This document shows positions 34,704-45,300 of a DNA stretch of 64,000 nucleotides, piece after piece. The stretch comes from Halomonas sp. HAL1 (GTDB lineage Bacteria > Pseudomonadota > Gammaproteobacteria > Pseudomonadales > Halomonadaceae). The stretch covers positions 1,736,001 to 1,800,000 of the forward strand of contig NZ_CP130610.1 of the NCBI RefSeq assembly GCF_030544485.1. Reading direction: 5' to 3'. The notes beneath the pieces are model-generated. The model was not told the DNA's origin. It saw nothing but the letters and a program-made list of their open reading frames with translations, and did no database searches. The translations under genes and the position numbers were made by a program. Each line of letters opens with the position of its first letter. Position 1 is the stretch's first letter.

Positions 34704-36191
34704 ATGTCCTCTTATATACTCGCCATTGATCAGGGTACCACCAGCTCGCGCGCTATTCTCTTTGACCGCGAAGGTCAGGTGGCGGCCGTCGCTCAGCAGG
34801 AATTCACCCAGCACTTCCCTCACGACGGCTGGATCGAGCACAACCCCGAAGATATCTGGGAAACAGTAGTGGCCACCTGCCGAGAAGTGATGGCCAGTGC
34901 CGAGATTACGCCAGACCAGATTGCCGGTATCGGCATTACCAACCAGCGTGAAACCACCATCCTGTGGGATCGTAAAACCGGCAAGCCGCTGTATAACGCC
35001 ATTGTCTGGCAGGATCGCCGCACTTCGGATTTGTGCCAATCGCTGCGGGATAAAGGGCATACCGAGATCGTTCAAGCCAAGACCGGCCTGCTGATTGATC
35101 CTTATTTCTCGGCGACCAAGCTTGCTTGGCTGCTGGAGAATGTCGAGAGCGCACGTGAGCGCGCCGAACGAGGGGAACTGGCCTTCGGTACCGTCGACAG
35201 CTTCCTAATCTGGCGGTTGACCGGCGGCCAGCAGCACGTGACCGATGCCACCAACGCATCACGCACCGCGCTGTTCAATATTCATACCCAGGAGTGGGAC
35301 GACGAGCTATTGGCACTGTTCGATATACCCGCCAATTTACTGCCCGAAGTGAAAGATTCCAGCGATGATTTCGGTACTACCGAGGCGCACTGGCTAGGCG
35401 CACCGCTTCCCATCGCAGGGGTAGCAGGCGACCAGCAGGCTGCGTTGGTCGGGCAGGCGTGCTTTCAACCGGGGATGGGCAAGAGTACCTACGGTACCGG
35501 CTGCTTTATGATTGTGAACACCGGTGAGACGCCCTCGCTTTCGCGTAATCGTTTGTTGACTACGATTGGCTACCGGCTTAACGGTAAGCCGACCTATGCG
35601 ATGGAAGGCAGTATTTTCGTGGCCGGGGCGACGGTACAGTGGTTGCGGGATGGTCTGAATCTGTTTGCCGATGCCTCGGAAACCGAAGCGCTGGCTCAGA
35701 AGACCCGCAGTGGGCATAGCGTTTATCTGGTGCCCGCTTTTACCGGTTTAGGGGCGCCGCACTGGGACCCAAAAGCACGTGGCGCGATTTTTGGTTTAAC
35801 CCGCGATACCGGTATTGCTGAAATAGTCGCCGCGGGGCTCCAGGCGGTGTGCTACCAAACCCGTGACCTGCAGCACTGCATGAATGACGATATGGAGGCG
35901 CCGCCGGGCAATTTACGGGTTGACGGTGGTATGGTGAAAAACAGCTGGGTGATGCAGTTTCTTGCCGATATGCTGGGCGTGCAGGTGGATCGCCCCACCA
36001 TATTGGAAACCACTGCGCTGGGGGCTGCTTATTTAGCAGGTCTGCGTCTGGGCTGGTATCAAACACTGGAAGAGATCGAACAACTGTGGCGCTGCGAGAA
36101 GAGCTTTATGCCCACCATGGAAGAAGCTACACGTGAGCAGCTTTACCAGGGTTGGTTGGATGCGGTGTCGAGAGTCCGCTCCACGCCTTAG
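34704..36191 (+). CDS. glpK: Glycerol kinase
   Basis: A 495-residue glycerol kinase, FGGY family, that phosphorylates glycerol to sn-glycerol-3-phosphate. The start [21 protein letters not shown] carries the ATP-binding site. The family features [20 protein letters not shown] (in part), [19 protein letters not shown], and [20 protein letters not shown] are present. It is preceded by glpR and followed by a strong terminator. Phased GlpR-like repeats overlap its leader. Confidence 0.97.
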   Translation: MSSYILAIDQGTTSSRAILFDREGQVAAVAQQEFTQHFPHDGWIEHNPEDIWETVVATCREVMASAEITPDQIAGIGITNQRETTILWDRKTGKPLYNAIVWQDRRTSDLCQSLRDKGHTEIVQAKTGLLIDPYFSATKLAWLLENVESARERAERGELAFGTVDSFLIWRLTGGQQHVTDATNASRTALFNIHTQEWDDELLALFDIPANLLPEVKDSSDDFGTTEAHWLGAPLPIAGVAGDQQAALVGQACFQPGMGKSTYGTGCFMIVNTGETPSLSRNRLLTTIGYRLNGKPTYAMEGSIFVAGATVQWLRDGLNLFADASETEALAQKTRSGHSVYLVPAFTGLGAPHWDPKARGAIFGLTRDTGIAEIVAAGLQAVCYQTRDLQHCMNDDMEAPPGNLRVDGGMVKNSWVMQFLADMLGVQVDRPTILETTALGAAYLAGLRLGWYQTLEEIEQLWRCEKSFMPTMEEATREQLYQGWLDAVSRVRSTP

Positions 36192-36273
36192 ATAATGACC
36201 TGAATTCAACTAATAAGTGCAGCACCCCTACTTAAGCACACTATCTATTCACTCTTTCGATTCTTTATAATGC

Positions 36274-36305
36274 GGCGGCCAATTAAGCAATTGGCCGCCT
36301 TTCTT
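36274..36305 (+). terminator. Rho-independent terminator of glpK
   Basis: GGCGGCCAATT (36274-36284), loop AAGC, AATTGGCCGCC (36289-36299), followed by TTTCTT. Confidence 0.88.
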
Positions 36306-36309
36306 CGCT

Positions 36310-36689
36310 TTTAGCGCCCCTCATGAAAGTCTTTAACACCATTAACGCTTATTGAGCGTTTATGTAGTCGAGTTACAACCATGCCTGCGGCCAATGACGC
36401 ATTGTGAGCTTTCCTGCTGTAGCCCATAGTGAGGTCATGGATCAGGAAGGTGACTCGTTATCCCGAATCACTGAACTAATCCCTGCTACAGAACGATAGC
36501 GCTTCAGTATTACCCTAGCGCTAAAGGGCGAAGGTCTTGTAACGCTTGTGACCGTTTCGCAGTTACCGAACTGGGCACTTATCCGGCCCAGCATGAGTAG
36601 CAACGTCACCATACGTCGTTAATTAAGATGGCTGCTTTTAAACCGATTGGCGGTTAGGCAGCGGATGACCATACCATGAGGTAGTACTA
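36310..36689. other. Non-coding stretch without recognised content
   Basis: This 380-base region lies between the glpK terminator and the 74-residue gene. I see no convincing open frame, tRNA or repeat. A weak palindrome (TAGCGCTTCAG to CCTAGCGCTA, 36496-36522) is present. It could hold a promoter or small RNA, but nothing in the sequence shows that. Confidence 0.4.
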
Positions 36690-36914
36690 ATGAACTGCAT
36701 CGAACTGAGCCAACAAGCCAATAGCATCGCCAGCTCCTTCAGCAAGCAAGATCTCGCCAGGTTAGTGGTGGCGCTGAAGGGTAATCGTGAGTCACTGCAA
36801 CATGCGGTTGAGGTAATCGACACGGTGGATAGTCGTTCAGGCTGCACACTGGAAGAGGCCTGGGATGAAGTGCTCGCGGGAGACTCTCAACTTCGTATTG
36901 AAGATGAAGAGTAA
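36690..36914 (+). CDS. Small acidic hypothetical protein
   Basis: A 74-residue protein (MNCIELSQQANSIASSF start, IEDEE end) with GAGGT nine bases upstream and a strong terminator after it. Two predicted helices flank a KGNRESLQHAVEVIDTVD centre, and the C-terminus is very acidic. I do not recognise a family. It stands between glpK and glpD but is convergent to glpD, so no operon link follows. Confidence 0.65.
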   Translation: MNCIELSQQANSIASSFSKQDLARLVVALKGNRESLQHAVEVIDTVDSRSGCTLEEAWDEVLAGDSQLRIEDEE

Positions 36915-36942
36915 AATAAAACAATTGCTTAAATAACCATTA

Positions 36943-36974
36943 GCCCCCCTTATTGATATAAGGGGGGCTTTTTA
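36943..36974 (+). terminator. Rho-independent terminator of the small acidic protein gene
   Basis: AGCCCCCCTTAT (36943-36954), loop TGAT, ATAAGGGGGGCT (36959-36970), then TTTT. It may also block read-through from the convergent glpD side. Confidence 0.9.
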
Positions 36975-36987
36975 GTTTTATAGACAA

Positions 36988-38631
36988 TTAAGCATTGGCC
37001 ATGGGTGTAAAAGGGAGTGATGTGTCCCGGTGTTGTTCGAAGTAACTGTTAAAATGCTCTTCCGCATCGTCGCCAAATAATACCCGACAGGCTTCTTTCA
37101 GACCGTTTGAATGGCGCAACTGCTCATGGGGCACAACCAGCGAAACCTTGGCCCGGCGGCGTAAAAAATCTTCAAGCTGGGTGATCATTTCGTGATCGCG
37201 GGCGTGCTCAAGTTCACAGCGAATATACTCGGTGCCCTCAATCAGAATTTCACCCTGGGCAGGATCCTGGCGGATTTTTTCCAACATCTGAATAGCCTGG
37301 TCGGCATAACGCCGCCAGAGCCGTGTGGAGAGCAGTTCAGATGAGGTCTGGGAGGTCATGGCATCCAGGTTCATGCGCTTGGCCTGATCCATAAACTGCT
37401 GCTTGACGGGGTTGGGTGGTTCGCCGTACCAGTGGAATTTAGGGTCTGTGAGGGTAACGCCCAACTGGCTGATCTCTTCGGCAATTTCATCACCCACATT
37501 CAAGCAATCGGTGAGCTTGCCGCCAAAGATACTGATATGCGCGCTTTCGGCATTAGTGTCGACTACATGCTTGCGCGATAGCTGCAGGAAGTCTCGATCG
37601 TTGCCTTGATCATCTTTGATCGCTAATGGTCGTACGCCGCAGCGGGTAGAGATAATATCGTCCTGGCTCAATGGCTTGGCCAGGGTCAGACGTTTGTTGA
37701 TATTTTCCAGCACAAAGGCGATATCGTCAGCGGTGACTTCCACCTCCGGGTGCTCCATATGGGTATCGGTAGTGCCGATGCAGGTACGGTTACCCATGGG
37801 AATGACAAAGAACAATCGGCCATCGTCAGCAAAAAACGCCAGCACCCGCTGGGAATCCGTTAATTGCGGAACGATGAGGTGAATGCCTTTGGAGTAGAGG
37901 TGGTGGTGAGTGGTTTTTTGGCCGGTCAGCTCATTATGCTGATCCACCCACGGGCCGGCCGCATTGATGAGTACCTTGGCGCGTATATCGAAGGTGTTGC
38001 CATCCATCACGTTGCGTGCCTTGGTCACCCACAGGCCATCCTGGCGCTCGGCGCCGAGTGATTCGACGTAGTTGGCGGCAATCGCACCATAGTTAAGCGC
38101 TTGGCGAACAAAGTTGAAGACAAATCGAGCGTCGTTATCGTGCAGGTAGGCGTCAGAATACTCAAAACCGCCAACGGCCCCCTCAATGTCGATGATTGGC
38201 TCTTCCTGCTTGATTTTATTCGGTGAGAGCAGACGCGGCAGTTTGGTGAAGCCGTTGCCCATCAGCCAGTAAAGCCAGGTGCCCGCCCATAGGTAGCGTG
38301 GAGAGTGGCGGAAACCTTTTGAAATAGTGGTTAGGAAACGGATTTCCTGCACCGTAGAAGGGTAACTCTTGATCAAGTGATTACGGCTTTTGCATAGTTT
38401 ACGAACCAGGGCAAAATCCTTGCTTTCCATGTATTTAATGCCTCCCCACACCAGGTTGGAGGAGTGCATGCTGGTACTGCCGGCGAAGTCGCCGCGATCA
38501 ATTAGTGCGACTTTTGCGCCTTTTCCAGCCAGCGCTGCTGCGGTGGCGGCGCCATTGATGCCGCCGCCGATAATCAGAGCATCAAAGGTCTCGTTAGGTA
38601 GCTTCTCAATGTTTCTATTTCGCAGTTTCAT
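36988..38631 (-). CDS. glpD: Aerobic glycerol-3-phosphate dehydrogenase
   Basis: A 547-residue FAD enzyme that oxidises glycerol-3-phosphate to dihydroxyacetone phosphate at the inner membrane and feeds the quinone pool. The FAD site is DALIIGGGINGAATAAALAG. Other family blocks are SNLVWGGIKYME, AAGPWVDQ, GTTDTHMEHPEVEVT and GGKLTDCLNVG. ATG 38631 gives the normal N-terminus, while the frame to 38742 would add unrelated residues. It is the last gene of the minus-strand glycerol operon and is separated from the solute-binding gene by a strong hairpin. Confidence 0.93.
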   Translation of the reverse strand: MKLRNRNIEKLPNETFDALIIGGGINGAATAAALAGKGAKVALIDRGDFAGSTSMHSSNLVWGGIKYMESKDFALVRKLCKSRNHLIKSYPSTVQEIRFLTTISKGFRHSPRYLWAGTWLYWLMGNGFTKLPRLLSPNKIKQEEPIIDIEGAVGGFEYSDAYLHDNDARFVFNFVRQALNYGAIAANYVESLGAERQDGLWVTKARNVMDGNTFDIRAKVLINAAGPWVDQHNELTGQKTTHHHLYSKGIHLIVPQLTDSQRVLAFFADDGRLFFVIPMGNRTCIGTTDTHMEHPEVEVTADDIAFVLENINKRLTLAKPLSQDDIISTRCGVRPLAIKDDQGNDRDFLQLSRKHVVDTNAESAHISIFGGKLTDCLNVGDEIAEEISQLGVTLTDPKFHWYGEPPNPVKQQFMDQAKRMNLDAMTSQTSSELLSTRLWRRYADQAIQMLEKIRQDPAQGEILIEGTEYIRCELEHARDHEMITQLEDFLRRRAKVSLVVPHEQLRHSNGLKEACRVLFGDDAEEHFNSYFEQHRDTSLPFTPMANA

Positions 38632-38714
38632 AGCGGATCCAATTAACCAATCAATAGCCCGGTTGCAGTGGGTGTTCTCTCTTTTGCTCTGGCATACCGC
38701 CAATGAAACCCTTG

Positions 38715-38740
38715 GCAGGGCGGGCGACTGCCCGCCCTGC
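38715..38740 (-). repeat. Stable hairpin between the binding-protein gene and glpD
   Basis: GCAGGGCGGGC (38715-38725) pairs perfectly with GCCCGCCCTGC (38730-38740) around GACT. There is no T-run on the minus strand, so it is more likely to protect the upstream transcript from 3' decay than to stop transcription. Confidence 0.7.
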
Positions 38741-38787
38741 AAGCTTTGACGCGTAGTTTTTCTAAACTTAGTTATTCTTAAGCTTAG

Positions 38788-40539
38788 TTACTCTTGGCGC
38801 GTACCGGCGGCCATCCAGGCTTCCATCATTTCATCGTAAGGAACGGTGGTGCCTTGCGGCATTTCGTTATCCAGCTTGGCTTTCGGGGCGCCTTCCTGAT
38901 CCAGCCAGACCTGTGGATCCTGCTCTTCGTTAAGTACAGGTGCGTAGCTGTCGAAGACGTTAGCGCGGGCCAAACGGTTCATGGTGCTGTCCAGGTCTGC
39001 CGCTAGCTTGTCGAGACCTTCCTGGGGTGTGACTTCACCACTCATGACCGGTGCAAGATTCTGCCACCACAGCGGTGCCATGCGCGGATAGTCAGGTACG
39101 TTGGTACCGGTCGGGGTCCAGTTGGACTCGTTGGGGCTGCGGTAGAATTCCACCAGGCCACCCAGCTTGGGCGCCATTTCGGTCATCTGCTCAGAGAAGA
39201 TGTCAGACTCACGAATCGGCGTTAAACCATGCATAAGTTTTTCCAGCGAGGTGGTTTTCGCCACGGTGAACTGGGCAAATAGCCACGCAGCGGTGCGGCG
39301 GTCTTCCGGTGTTGAGTCGAAGAACGTCCATGCGCCCACGTCCTGGTAGCCAACCTTCATACCCTCTTCCCAGTAGGGACCGGTGGGGGAAGGAGCCATG
39401 CGCCACAGCGGATTACCTTCATCATCGGTCACGGCAACCGAGGGGTCGGTCATGTCGGCTGTGAACGCGGTGTACCAGAAGATTTGCTGGGCAATATGGC
39501 CTTGCGCGGGCACGGGGCCTGCTTCACCAAAGGTCATGCCCTGCGCTTCTTCAGGTGCGTAGGCGCGTAGCCAATCGACGGCTTTCTGCATTGCAAACAC
39601 GGAGGCCGGCGAGTTGGTAGCACCGCCACGGCTGACGCTGGCGCCTACCGGCTGGCTATCTTCATTGACGCGGATACCCCAGTCATCCACTGGGTTACCG
39701 AAGGGAACCCCTTGGCTGCCCATGCCCGCCATGGAGAGCCAGGAGTCGTGGAAACGCCAACCTAGTGACGGATCACGACGACCGTAATCCATGTGACCAT
39801 AAATCTTGGTGCCGTCTATCTCACCCACGTCCTCGGTGAAGAACTTGGCGATATCTTCGTAAGCGGTCCAGTTGGTCGGTACGCCGAGTTCGTAGCCGTA
39901 GATTTCCTTAAACTGGGCCATCAGGTCGGGGTCGGTGAACCAGTCATGGCGGAACCAGTAGAGGTTGGCGAACTGCTGGGTCGGGAGCTGGTAGATGCTG
40001 CCATCTGGGCCGGTACCATATTGCAGGCCGATGAAGTCATCCAGGTCCAGCGTGGGCAGGGTGTAGTCGGCCCACTCGTTCTCCATCGCTTCAGAGAGGT
40101 TGATGGTGGTGCCATAGCGGATATGCGTGCCAATGGAGTCGGTATCATTGACGAAGCCGTCATAGATGCTGTTGCCCGACTGCATCTGGTTCTGCATGGT
40201 ATCCACGACATCGCCTTCACCAATGATGTTGTGGGTCAGGTTAATGCCGGTCAGCTCGCTAAAGGCTTCCGCCAACACTTCACTTTCATACACGTGGGTA
40301 GTGAGGCCTTCCGCCACGGTTTGAATGTCCATGTCACGGAAAGGCTCGGCAGCCTTGGCAAACCACATCAGTTCTTCGATCTGCTCTTCACGGCTTAGTG
40401 TCGAGTTCTGGAAGTGCTCATCGACCAAGCGTTCAGCAATGGCGCGGGCATCCTCTTCCTGCGCTGACAGCGTACCCGATGCCAGCAGCAAGCTGGCGGC
40501 GAGGGTTGTCAGTTTGAATTTGTTGTAGTGCTTTTGCAT
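38788..40539 (-). CDS. glpV: Glycerol ABC transporter solute-binding protein (GlpV type)
   Basis: A 583-residue periplasmic binding protein with a signal peptide (KLTTLAASLLLASGTLSAQ). The body is a large extracellular solute-binding family member, with ESEVLAEAFSELTGINLTHN and GDVVDTMQNQMQSGNSIYDGF near the start and YRSPNESNWTPTGTNVPDYPR later. In rhizobia the matching protein, GlpV, delivers glycerol to the GlpSTPQ transporter, and the neighbours here fit that operon fully. AGGTCACC-type bases precede the ATG. The gene is followed by glpD after a stable hairpin. Confidence 0.87.
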   Translation of the reverse strand: MQKHYNKFKLTTLAASLLLASGTLSAQEEDARAIAERLVDEHFQNSTLSREEQIEELMWFAKAAEPFRDMDIQTVAEGLTTHVYESEVLAEAFSELTGINLTHNIIGEGDVVDTMQNQMQSGNSIYDGFVNDTDSIGTHIRYGTTINLSEAMENEWADYTLPTLDLDDFIGLQYGTGPDGSIYQLPTQQFANLYWFRHDWFTDPDLMAQFKEIYGYELGVPTNWTAYEDIAKFFTEDVGEIDGTKIYGHMDYGRRDPSLGWRFHDSWLSMAGMGSQGVPFGNPVDDWGIRVNEDSQPVGASVSRGGATNSPASVFAMQKAVDWLRAYAPEEAQGMTFGEAGPVPAQGHIAQQIFWYTAFTADMTDPSVAVTDDEGNPLWRMAPSPTGPYWEEGMKVGYQDVGAWTFFDSTPEDRRTAAWLFAQFTVAKTTSLEKLMHGLTPIRESDIFSEQMTEMAPKLGGLVEFYRSPNESNWTPTGTNVPDYPRMAPLWWQNLAPVMSGEVTPQEGLDKLAADLDSTMNRLARANVFDSYAPVLNEEQDPQVWLDQEGAPKAKLDNEMPQGTTVPYDEMMEAWMAAGTRQE

Positions 40540-40657
40540 GGTGACCTCGTTTTGTTGTGTTCTTCCTTGATGGCTTGGCCGTCCTTGATACCGAATAAAC
40601 GCTGAAGTGCTTTTTCAACAACTTGTTAAGGGCTATCTCAAGAGGCTGTCTCAAGGG

Positions 40658-40930
40658 CTAGCCCCAGCGCATTAAAACCAGTAGCCATACGGCTGATACC
40701 GCTAGTGCAATCCAGATGGATAATGAAGTGAAACCAATCACTCCCAGGTGGATAAAGGCCGCCGAGAGCAGGCCGATAAACAGCCGGTCTCCGCGAGTGG
40801 TGGCAATGGGTAAAAACCCTTTGCGCTCTATGGTGGGAGACAGGATCTCCCATATCGTCATCCCCGCCAGCATGGCAGCGATTGATGAAAAGAATATGGC
40901 GGTGGGCATGGTCCATACCATCCAAGACAT
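40658..40930 (-). CDS. glpU: DUF2160 small membrane protein (GlpU type)
   Basis: A 90-residue protein with two or three hydrophobic segments (TAIFFSSIAAMLAGMTIW, LFIGLLSAAFIHLGVIGF, LAVSAVWLLVLM), matching DUF2160. It is found between the second permease and the binding protein of Rhizobium-type glycerol ABC operons, and its role is unknown. GGAGAG precedes the ATG. It starts 12 bases after the glpQ stop. Confidence 0.83.
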   Translation of the reverse strand: MSWMVWTMPTAIFFSSIAAMLAGMTIWEILSPTIERKGFLPIATTRGDRLFIGLLSAAFIHLGVIGFTSLSIWIALAVSAVWLLVLMRWG

Positions 40931-40942
40931 GGTGCGCTCTCC

Positions 40943-41839
<897 letters not shown>

Positions 41840-41840
41840 G

Positions 41841-42728
41841 TTAGGCACCTCCATGCGGGGGCTTGTCTTTCTGCATGTGCATGATGGTGGTGTAGAACAC
41901 CCAGCTCACCAGCAGAATGACAAGGAAGTAGATCAGCGAGAACGCGGCAGAAGGCCCCAGGTCCTGCTGGCCGATTGCCATGGTGGCCAGCGACTGACTC
42001 AGGAAGGTGGTCGAGCTGCCAGGGCCGCCGCCGGTCAACACGAAGGGCTCGGCGTAGATCATGAACGAGTGCATGAAGCGCAGCAGGACGGCGATAACGA
42101 GCACGTTGGTGAGTTTGGGCAACTGGATATAGCGGAACACTGCCCACTTGGAGGCACGGTCAATACGTGCAGCCTGATAGTAGGCTTCAGGAATCGAGCG
42201 CAGGCCGCTGTAGCAAAGCATGGCCACCAGCGGGGTCCAGTGCCATACATCCATCAACACGATGGTTACCCAGGCATCGCTGGCGTCACCGGTGATGTTG
42301 TAGTTGATGCCCAGTTCGCGCAGCCCCCAGCCCATTAAGCCAATATCGCCACGGGTAAAGATTTGCCAGATGCTGCCCACCACGTTCCAGGGAATCAGCA
42401 GCGGCAGCGTGATCAATATCAACACGGCGGAGGCCTGCCAGCCCCGTTTGGGCATGATCAGGGCGATCCCTATTCCCAGCGGAATCTGGATAGCCAGAAT
42501 AATCAATGAGAACGAAATCTGGCGCAGAAACGCCGCTTGTAGCGCCTCATCGTTAAGCATGGTTTTAAACCACTCGGTGCCAGTGAAAAAGCTGGCGTTA
42601 GGGCCGAGCACATCCTGCACCGAGTAGTTGACGACGGTCATCAGTGGAATGATGGCGGAGAACGCCACCAATACCAGCATGGGAAGCACCAGCAGCCACG
42701 CTTTGTTGTTGGGTACCTTGTTATTCAT
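41841..42728 (-). CDS. glpP: Glycerol ABC transporter permease (GlpP type)
   Basis: A 295-residue inner-membrane permease with six predicted helices and the EAA-type loop IPEAYYQAARIDRASKWAVF. ATG 42728 (MNNKVPNNKAWLLVLP) is preceded by GGAGACC six bases away. It overlaps the last 8 bases of the upstream ATPase gene in the form ATGAATAA, which indicates translational coupling. It pairs with the following permease. Confidence 0.9.
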   Translation of the reverse strand: MNNKVPNNKAWLLVLPMLVLVAFSAIIPLMTVVNYSVQDVLGPNASFFTGTEWFKTMLNDEALQAAFLRQISFSLIILAIQIPLGIGIALIMPKRGWQASAVLILITLPLLIPWNVVGSIWQIFTRGDIGLMGWGLRELGINYNITGDASDAWVTIVLMDVWHWTPLVAMLCYSGLRSIPEAYYQAARIDRASKWAVFRYIQLPKLTNVLVIAVLLRFMHSFMIYAEPFVLTGGGPGSSTTFLSQSLATMAIGQQDLGPSAAFSLIYFLVILLVSWVFYTTIMHMQKDKPPHGGA

Positions 42729-43821
42729 GGCCGGTCTCCACGAGGTATTCATCGATATAGAGAGCGAGTTTTGCTGTATCGAACTCAGCAAACGCCGCTT
42801 CCCCCACGGGTGAGTGCCCTTCGGGAAGGCGTGCCTTGAAGGTTTGTGCGTTGAGCTTATAGGTCAGCAGGGAGTAAGTGCCCAAATCCTGAACGCTGAA
42901 GACCTCAATCGGTACGCTATCGGCGGTCGGGCTGGCGGTTATGGCAATAAATTCGGGACGGATACCCAGTTTGATATTGCGGGAACTGGCGGTCGCAATC
43001 GCACGTTTTACCGACTCGCTGACCGGCAGTGATTGATCCCCGAACATGACGTGCTCATCTCGATACTCGATGGCCATGAAGTTCATGCCGGGGCTGCCGA
43101 TAAAATACCCCACGAAGGTGTGGGCCGGGCGTTCAAACAGCTCTCGGGGCGTGCCGAACTGAACCACTTGACCGTCGTACATCACGGCTATCTTGTCCGC
43201 GAAGGTAGACGCCTCCAACTGGTCGTGGGTCACGTAGATCATGGTGATATTGAAGCGTTCGTGAATCTCCTTGAGCTTGCGGCGCAGCTTCCACTTTAGC
43301 TGTGGATCGATCACCGTCAGCGGCTCATCAAACAGGATGGCCGTCACGTCATCGCGTACCAGCCCTCGCCCCATGGAGACTTTCTGCTTTTCATCGGCGG
43401 TCAGGTTCTTCGCCTTGCGGTTCAGCAGCGGCGTCAGTTCCAGAATGTCGGCGACTTCAAGCACCTTAGGTTTCACCCGGTACTCGGGGGTATTCATATT
43501 GCGCAGGGGAAAGGCGAGGTTGTCGAACACCGTCATGGTGTCGTAGATCACCGGGAACTGAAAAACCTGGGCAATATTCCGCTCTTCAGGGGGAAGTTCG
43601 TTAACCCGCTGGCCGTCAAAAAGAACGTCACCCTCTGAGGGTTCAAGCAGACCGGAAATGATATTGAGTAGCGTTGATTTACCGCAACCCGATGGCCCCA
43701 AAAGCGCATAGGCACCGCCTTGATGCCACACGTGATCCATCTGCCGAATAGCGTAATCTTCGGCACCCTTGGGCGTTTTTTCATAGGAGTGCGCCAGACC
43801 TTTTAAAGTGATCTCAGCCAT
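42721..43821 (-). CDS. glpT: Glycerol ABC transporter ATPase with degenerate signature (GlpT type)
   Basis: A 366-residue ATPase. Walker A is GPSGCGKSTLLN (about 40-51) and Walker B is AILFDEPLT. The ABC signature is LTADEKQKVSMGRGL in place of LSGGQ, so this subunit probably forms the weaker of two nonequivalent ATP sites with the partner ATPase. A C-terminal TOBE-type region follows (GIRPEF at about 288). GGAGGAG is a strong binding site before ATG 43821. It overlaps the preceding ATPase gene by 8 bases (ATGGCTGA). Confidence 0.89.
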   Translation of the reverse strand: MAEITLKGLAHSYEKTPKGAEDYAIRQMDHVWHQGGAYALLGPSGCGKSTLLNIISGLLEPSEGDVLFDGQRVNELPPEERNIAQVFQFPVIYDTMTVFDNLAFPLRNMNTPEYRVKPKVLEVADILELTPLLNRKAKNLTADEKQKVSMGRGLVRDDVTAILFDEPLTVIDPQLKWKLRRKLKEIHERFNITMIYVTHDQLEASTFADKIAVMYDGQVVQFGTPRELFERPAHTFVGYFIGSPGMNFMAIEYRDEHVMFGDQSLPVSESVKRAIATASSRNIKLGIRPEFIAITASPTADSVPIEVFSVQDLGTYSLLTYKLNAQTFKARLPEGHSPVGEAAFAEFDTAKLALYIDEYLVETGHE

Positions 43822-44911
43822 GGGCAGCTCCTCCCTGACGCGCAGGAATATGGACTGTATGTCCCTGTTTGTCGAAGGCGTAAAGTTGATGGGTGGGGAA
43901 GTAAACTTTCAGGGGTTCATTAACACTAAACTGGTGAATGCCCGCTAGGTGCAGCACTAAGGGGAAACGTTCGTGGTGAACATGCAGGAAGGTTTCAGAG
44001 CCGCTGATTTCTGCTACATCCACATGGACGTCCAGCGTCAGGTCATCGGCGCGTTGTGGCTGCAAGGTGAGGTGCGAAGCGCGGACACCAAAATCATAGT
44101 CACCTGGCTCCAAGCGCTTTAACTTGTCATCGCAGGGAAAGTGTAACGTTTGATCGAAAGTGATTTCGGTATCGGTAAGCCGACCGGGAACAATGTTAAT
44201 TGGCGGCTCGGAGAACATTTCAGCGCTGAAGCGGCCGTTTGGCTCCCGGTAAACCTGTTCGGTAGGGCCATACTGAAGCAATCTGCCTTCATGCAGGACG
44301 GCAGTGTTTCCACCCAGCGCCAGCGCTTCGTTGGGCTCGGTAGTGGCATACACCGCGATGCAGTTGCGCGCTTTGAAGAGATCACGAAGCTCGTCGCGCA
44401 GCTCTTCGCGGAGTTTGTAATCCAGGTTGACCAGCGGTTCATCAAACAGAATTAAGTCGGCATCTTTGATCAAGGCCCGCCCCATGGCGGTGCGCTGCTG
44501 TTGGCCGCCGGAAAGCTCTTGCGGGTAGCGGTTAAGCAAGTGCTCGATATGCAGCATTTCAGCAATTTCGCCTACTCGCTTATCAATCTCGCTTTTTGGG
44601 TGTTTGGCCAGTTTCAGCGGCGACGCAATGTTGTCGTAAACGGTGAGGCTGGGGTAGTTGATAAACTGCTGATACACCATGGAAACATTGCGCTTGCGCA
44701 CGGAGACGTTGGTGACGTCCTTGCCATCCATGATGATTTTTCCGCGGGTAGGGGGCTCAAGTCCCGCCATAAGACGCATTAGAGTGGTTTTTCCGGCCAG
44801 CGTCCGCCCTAGCAATACATTGAATGAGCCTGGCTCAAGCGCTAGGTCTATTCCACTGATATGAGGCACACCGTTAACGATGTGATCGATATTTTGCAAA
44901 TGTAAGGACAT
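43814..44911 (-). CDS. glpS: Glycerol ABC transporter ATPase (GlpS type)
   Basis: A 365-residue ATPase and first gene of the operon. Walker A is [15 protein letters not shown], the signature [15 protein letters not shown] is canonical, and Walker B is [14 protein letters not shown]-terminal regulatory domain follows. Together with the GlpT-type subunit it should form a heterodimer with one fully canonical signature. A GlpR-like operator lies 68-83 bases upstream of its start. Confidence 0.9.
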   Translation of the reverse strand: MSLHLQNIDHIVNGVPHISGIDLALEPGSFNVLLGRTLAGKTTLMRLMAGLEPPTRGKIIMDGKDVTNVSVRKRNVSMVYQQFINYPSLTVYDNIASPLKLAKHPKSEIDKRVGEIAEMLHIEHLLNRYPQELSGGQQQRTAMGRALIKDADLILFDEPLVNLDYKLREELRDELRDLFKARNCIAVYATTEPNEALALGGNTAVLHEGRLLQYGPTEQVYREPNGRFSAEMFSEPPINIVPGRLTDTEITFDQTLHFPCDDKLKRLEPGDYDFGVRASHLTLQPQRADDLTLDVHVDVAEISGSETFLHVHHERFPLVLHLAGIHQFSVNEPLKVYFPTHQLYAFDKQGHTVHIPARQGGAAHG

Positions 44912-44978
44912 GCCGATCTCGCTAGCGTCATTGTTATTGGAGCATGCTATTAGAAAGGCGACAAAATAGGTGAGGTCG

Positions 44979-44994
44979 CTTTCGTTTACGAAAG
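44979..44994. promoter_or_regulatory. GlpR operator candidate before the glycerol ABC operon
   Basis: CTTTCGT-TT-ACGAAAG is a perfect palindrome containing TTCG-TTTA-CGAA, a full match to the GlpR consensus core TTCG-WTWW-CGAA. It lies upstream of glpS on the minus strand, so glycerol-3-phosphate should induce the whole uptake and glpD operon. Confidence 0.65.
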
Positions 44995-45070
44995 GCTAGT
45001 TGATCACTTGCGAACTTGCAACGCGTTTTTGGGCGATAGGACTAGGCATTTAGGCGTAGAAAGCGAACAC

Positions 45071-45104
45071 AAAAAAGCCGACTACTAGCGCGCAGTAGTC
45101 GGCT
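45071..45104 (-). terminator. Rho-independent terminator of the fadE remnant
   Basis: On the minus strand AGCCGACTACT and AGTAGTCGGCT (45094-45104 and 45076-45086 on the plus strand) pair perfectly around a seven-base loop and are followed by five or more T. It lies 33 bases past the remnant's stop codon. Confidence 0.92.
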
Positions 45105-45136
45105 ATGGCTATCAGTAACTTACTGAATAATAGTGG

Positions 45137-45300
45137 TTACTTAATGTTTTCTTCTTCCTGCTGTGGTGCAGAGGCAGGTTTGCCGTTGTGATCGATCAGT
45201 GTGGACTTGTTCTTGGCAAAGGCGTCGTAGGCAAAATCATCCACGGTGAGCATTTTCAGAACTTCCGTTTCGAAGGTGCGCATAAATGCGGCGTTCTCAG
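45137..45300 (-). pseudogene. fadE: Duplicated 3' end of fadE (54 codons), 5' part missing
   Basis: The minus strand from about 45300 encodes AENAAFMRTFETEVLKML, then TVDDFAYDAFAKNKSTL, and ends QQEEENIK-stop. It matches the last 54 residues of intact FadE at 50520, which ends KQEETSAK, with about ten differences. Homology stops at 45300, where a stop codon interrupts the upstream frame. DNA identity is complete over 45201-45255 and lower on both sides. It keeps a proper terminator, so it probably is either the original fadE 3' end displaced by the island or a remnant of a second fadE. Confidence 0.88.
45201..45255. repeat. 55-bp direct repeat, left copy
   Basis: The 55 bases are identical to 50584-50638 (offset 5383) and lie in the same orientation inside the fadE 3' end. 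Flanking bases differ on both sides. It is a candidate attachment core or recombination crossover bounding the defence island. Confidence 0.85.
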
